From: an uncultured Actinomycetes bacterium
Lineage (GTDB): Bacteria > Actinomycetota > Actinomycetes > Nanopelagicales > Nanopelagicaceae
NCBI GenBank assembly: GCA_903863015.1
Contig: CAIPAI010000013.1
Span: 1 to 64,000 of the forward strand
Length of the DNA: 64,000 nucleotides
Direction of reading: 5' to 3'
Shown here: one piece after another, positions 62,766 to 64,000 of the stretch
Position numbering within the stretch: position 1 is the first letter of the stretch
How the letters are laid out: each line of letters opens with the position of its first letter
Program-made: the position numbers and the translations under genes
Notes under the pieces: generated by a model
What the model was told of the DNA's origin: nothing
Database searches by the model: none
The model's input: only the letters and a program-made list of their open reading frames with translations

Positions 62766-64000
62766 ATGAGTAACGACGGAAGGATCAAACTTACCTTCGT
62801 CGAATTAGGGAAGGCTGATACTTCTCCACGCCAAGTTTCGGTGCCAAGTGGAGTCTCACTCTTTGAGGCAGCATCATGGAATGGAATTGCTATTGATTCC
62901 ACCTGTGGCGGCCATGGAACCTGTAAGAAGTGCAAGGTGAAAATTGAGAACCCTGCCATTCCGACCAGCTTAGATAGTCGAGCCTTTAACGCTGAAGAAT
63001 TGCGCGAAGGGTGGCGCCTCGCCTGCGTCCAAAAGGCAGTGGTCGATACTTCAGTCGATGTGCCACCACTCACGACTCGGCCAAAAGCTGCCACTGTCGG
63101 AGTTGGACGACAAGTAATTCTCCGTCCGGCAGTGCAAAAACGCTATATAGAGCTCATCGAACCTACGCTTCACGATCAACGCACCGATATAGAACGCGTC
63201 CGCGACGCGATTTCAGATATTGAACCCCGCGCAGGTCTCGAAGTCCTTCGATTACTTCCAACGATGCTGCGAAAATCTAACTTCAAGGTAACGGCCGTCC
63301 TCATCGATGACGAAATCATTGATATTGAACCAGGCGATACCACCGCCACTCGTTACGCAATTGCTTATGACTTAGGAACGACCACCGTCGTAGCCACACT
63401 GTTAGATCTCTCTACCGGAACTCCAGTGGCAGTTGCTTCCATGCTCAACAAACAACAGCCTTTTGGTGCAGACGTCATTAGCCGAATCAGCGCCACCATG
63501 ATGGACCCAGCGGCCCTGGGCCGCCTCCGAGTGCTCGCGCAAGAAACCCTGGCTGAACTCACCCGCGAAGTCTGCGAAAGCATCGACCCACTTCAGGTGT
63601 ACGAAGTCGCCCTTGCCGGAAATGCCACGATGACGCAATTGCTACTTGGTATCGACCCTGAACCACTCGGCGTCGCGCCCTTCATCATGGTGAGTGCCAT
63701 CTTCCCCGATGTCGCCGCCAGCGAGCTGGGAATCGATATTCATCCACGCGCAAAGGCTTTCCTCATGCCGTCGCTCGGAGCATACGTGGGCGGTGACATT
63801 ATCTCTGGAGCACTCGCTTCCGGAATGGATCGAGACAAACGCCTCCGCCTCTTCATCGACGTGGGAACTAATTGCGAAATCATTCTTGGCGATGGTGAGA
63901 AGATTTTGGCGACCGCAGCACCCGCGGGCCCCGCATTCGAAGCAGCTTCAATTAAATGCGGAGTGCGAGCCGCCCCAGGTGCGATCGAAACCGTCAAGAT
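62766..64000 (+). CDS. RACo-type corrinoid-activation protein, partial at right edge
   Basis: The frame opens at the ATG at 62766 and is still open at the window end (411 codons seen). The N-terminus is a plant-type 2Fe-2S domain with Cys at about 47, 53, 56 and 87 (STCGGHGTCKKC ... RLACVQ). A linker leads into the ASKHA-like DUF4445 region: YDLGTTTVVATLLDL, GADVISRIS, LAGNATMTQLLLG, GAYVGGDIISGALAS and DVGTNCEIILG. RACo proteins reactivate oxidised Co(II) corrinoid to Co(I) with ATP. It is 23 bp after the methyltransferase, completing the demethylation set. Confidence 0.92.
   Translation, partial: MSNDGRIKLTFVELGKADTSPRQVSVPSGVSLFEAASWNGIAIDSTCGGHGTCKKCKVKIENPAIPTSLDSRAFNAEELREGWRLACVQKAVVDTSVDVPPLTTRPKAATVGVGRQVILRPAVQKRYIELIEPTLHDQRTDIERVRDAISDIEPRAGLEVLRLLPTMLRKSNFKVTAVLIDDEIIDIEPGDTTATRYAIAYDLGTTTVVATLLDLSTGTPVAVASMLNKQQPFGADVISRISATMMDPAALGRLRVLAQETLAELTREVCESIDPLQVYEVALAGNATMTQLLLGIDPEPLGVAPFIMVSAIFPDVAASELGIDIHPRAKAFLMPSLGAYVGGDIISGALASGMDRDKRLRLFIDVGTNCEIILGDGEKILATAAPAGPAFEAASIKCGVRAAPGAIETVK

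Overview
The window looks like chromosomal DNA of a small-genome, mid-GC actinobacterium. The signs are the ClpS–DUF2017–Mec–CysO–CysM–MurI–Rph–RdgB block, a DUF222/HNH (13E12-type) protein, a DUF3039 protein, an actinobacterial-type tmRNA, and several large secreted proteins, one ending in a Lys-rich TCVKGKTTKKVT / CPAGFKKK tail of a kind I associate with freshwater actinobacteria (acI/Nanopelagicales and relatives). That placement is inference. Both ends cut genes: a transketolase subunit on the left and a corrinoid-activation protein on the right. No gene-free stretch exceeds about 300 bases.

Layout. 0–3 kb: a split transketolase plus a RuBisCO-like protein, the pairing known from D-apiose catabolism. 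3–10.2 kb: CorA and three secreted proteins. 10.3–15.8 kb: GlpD, an ACT-domain protein, then a glutamine-synthetase-like / aldehyde dehydrogenase / SDR operon. 15.8–20.6 kb: a MacA/MacB-type efflux operon with a Gly-rich DUF5666-like protein. 20.7–23.4 kb: quinone oxidoreductase, membrane proteins, a GroES paralogue and tRNA-Leu(TAG). 23.4–28 kb: nucleotide and RNA housekeeping plus the CysO-dependent cysteine route. 28–35.3 kb: GH18-type hydrolase, aquaporin, ArgF, and a hydrolase–ABC ATPase fusion with its permease. 35.4–39.2 kb: three-gene transhydrogenase and pirin. 39.4–47.2 kb: DUF222/HNH protein, MFS exporter, two tandem FAD monooxygenases, tmRNA, UPF0114 protein, TetR regulator.

47.3–64 kb is the most striking part: an apparent choline / glycine betaine (or similar quaternary amine) utilisation island. 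A divergent promoter with an IclR-type palindrome sits between a leftward operon (non-pyrrolysine MttB-family methyltransferase, betaine-aldehyde-type dehydrogenase, ProV, double-length ProW, ProX) and a rightward operon (IclR regulator, corrinoid protein, MetV-like and MetF-like proteins, methyl-THF:corrinoid methyltransferase, RACo-type activator). Beyond a strong terminator lie a cysteine synthase, FolD, a choline-dehydrogenase-like GMC enzyme and FdhD. Read together, the genes import and oxidise choline, strip a methyl group from betaine through a corrinoid protein to THF, and oxidise the C1 unit through MetF/MetV and FolD, probably to formate. Such corrinoid demethylation is best known from anaerobes.

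A second theme is short tandem repeats at or just past 3' ends of leftward genes in the right half: 39 bp x3, 40 bp x3, 20 bp x4 and 15 bp x8, plus a (GGGTGC)n tract inside the DUF222 gene.
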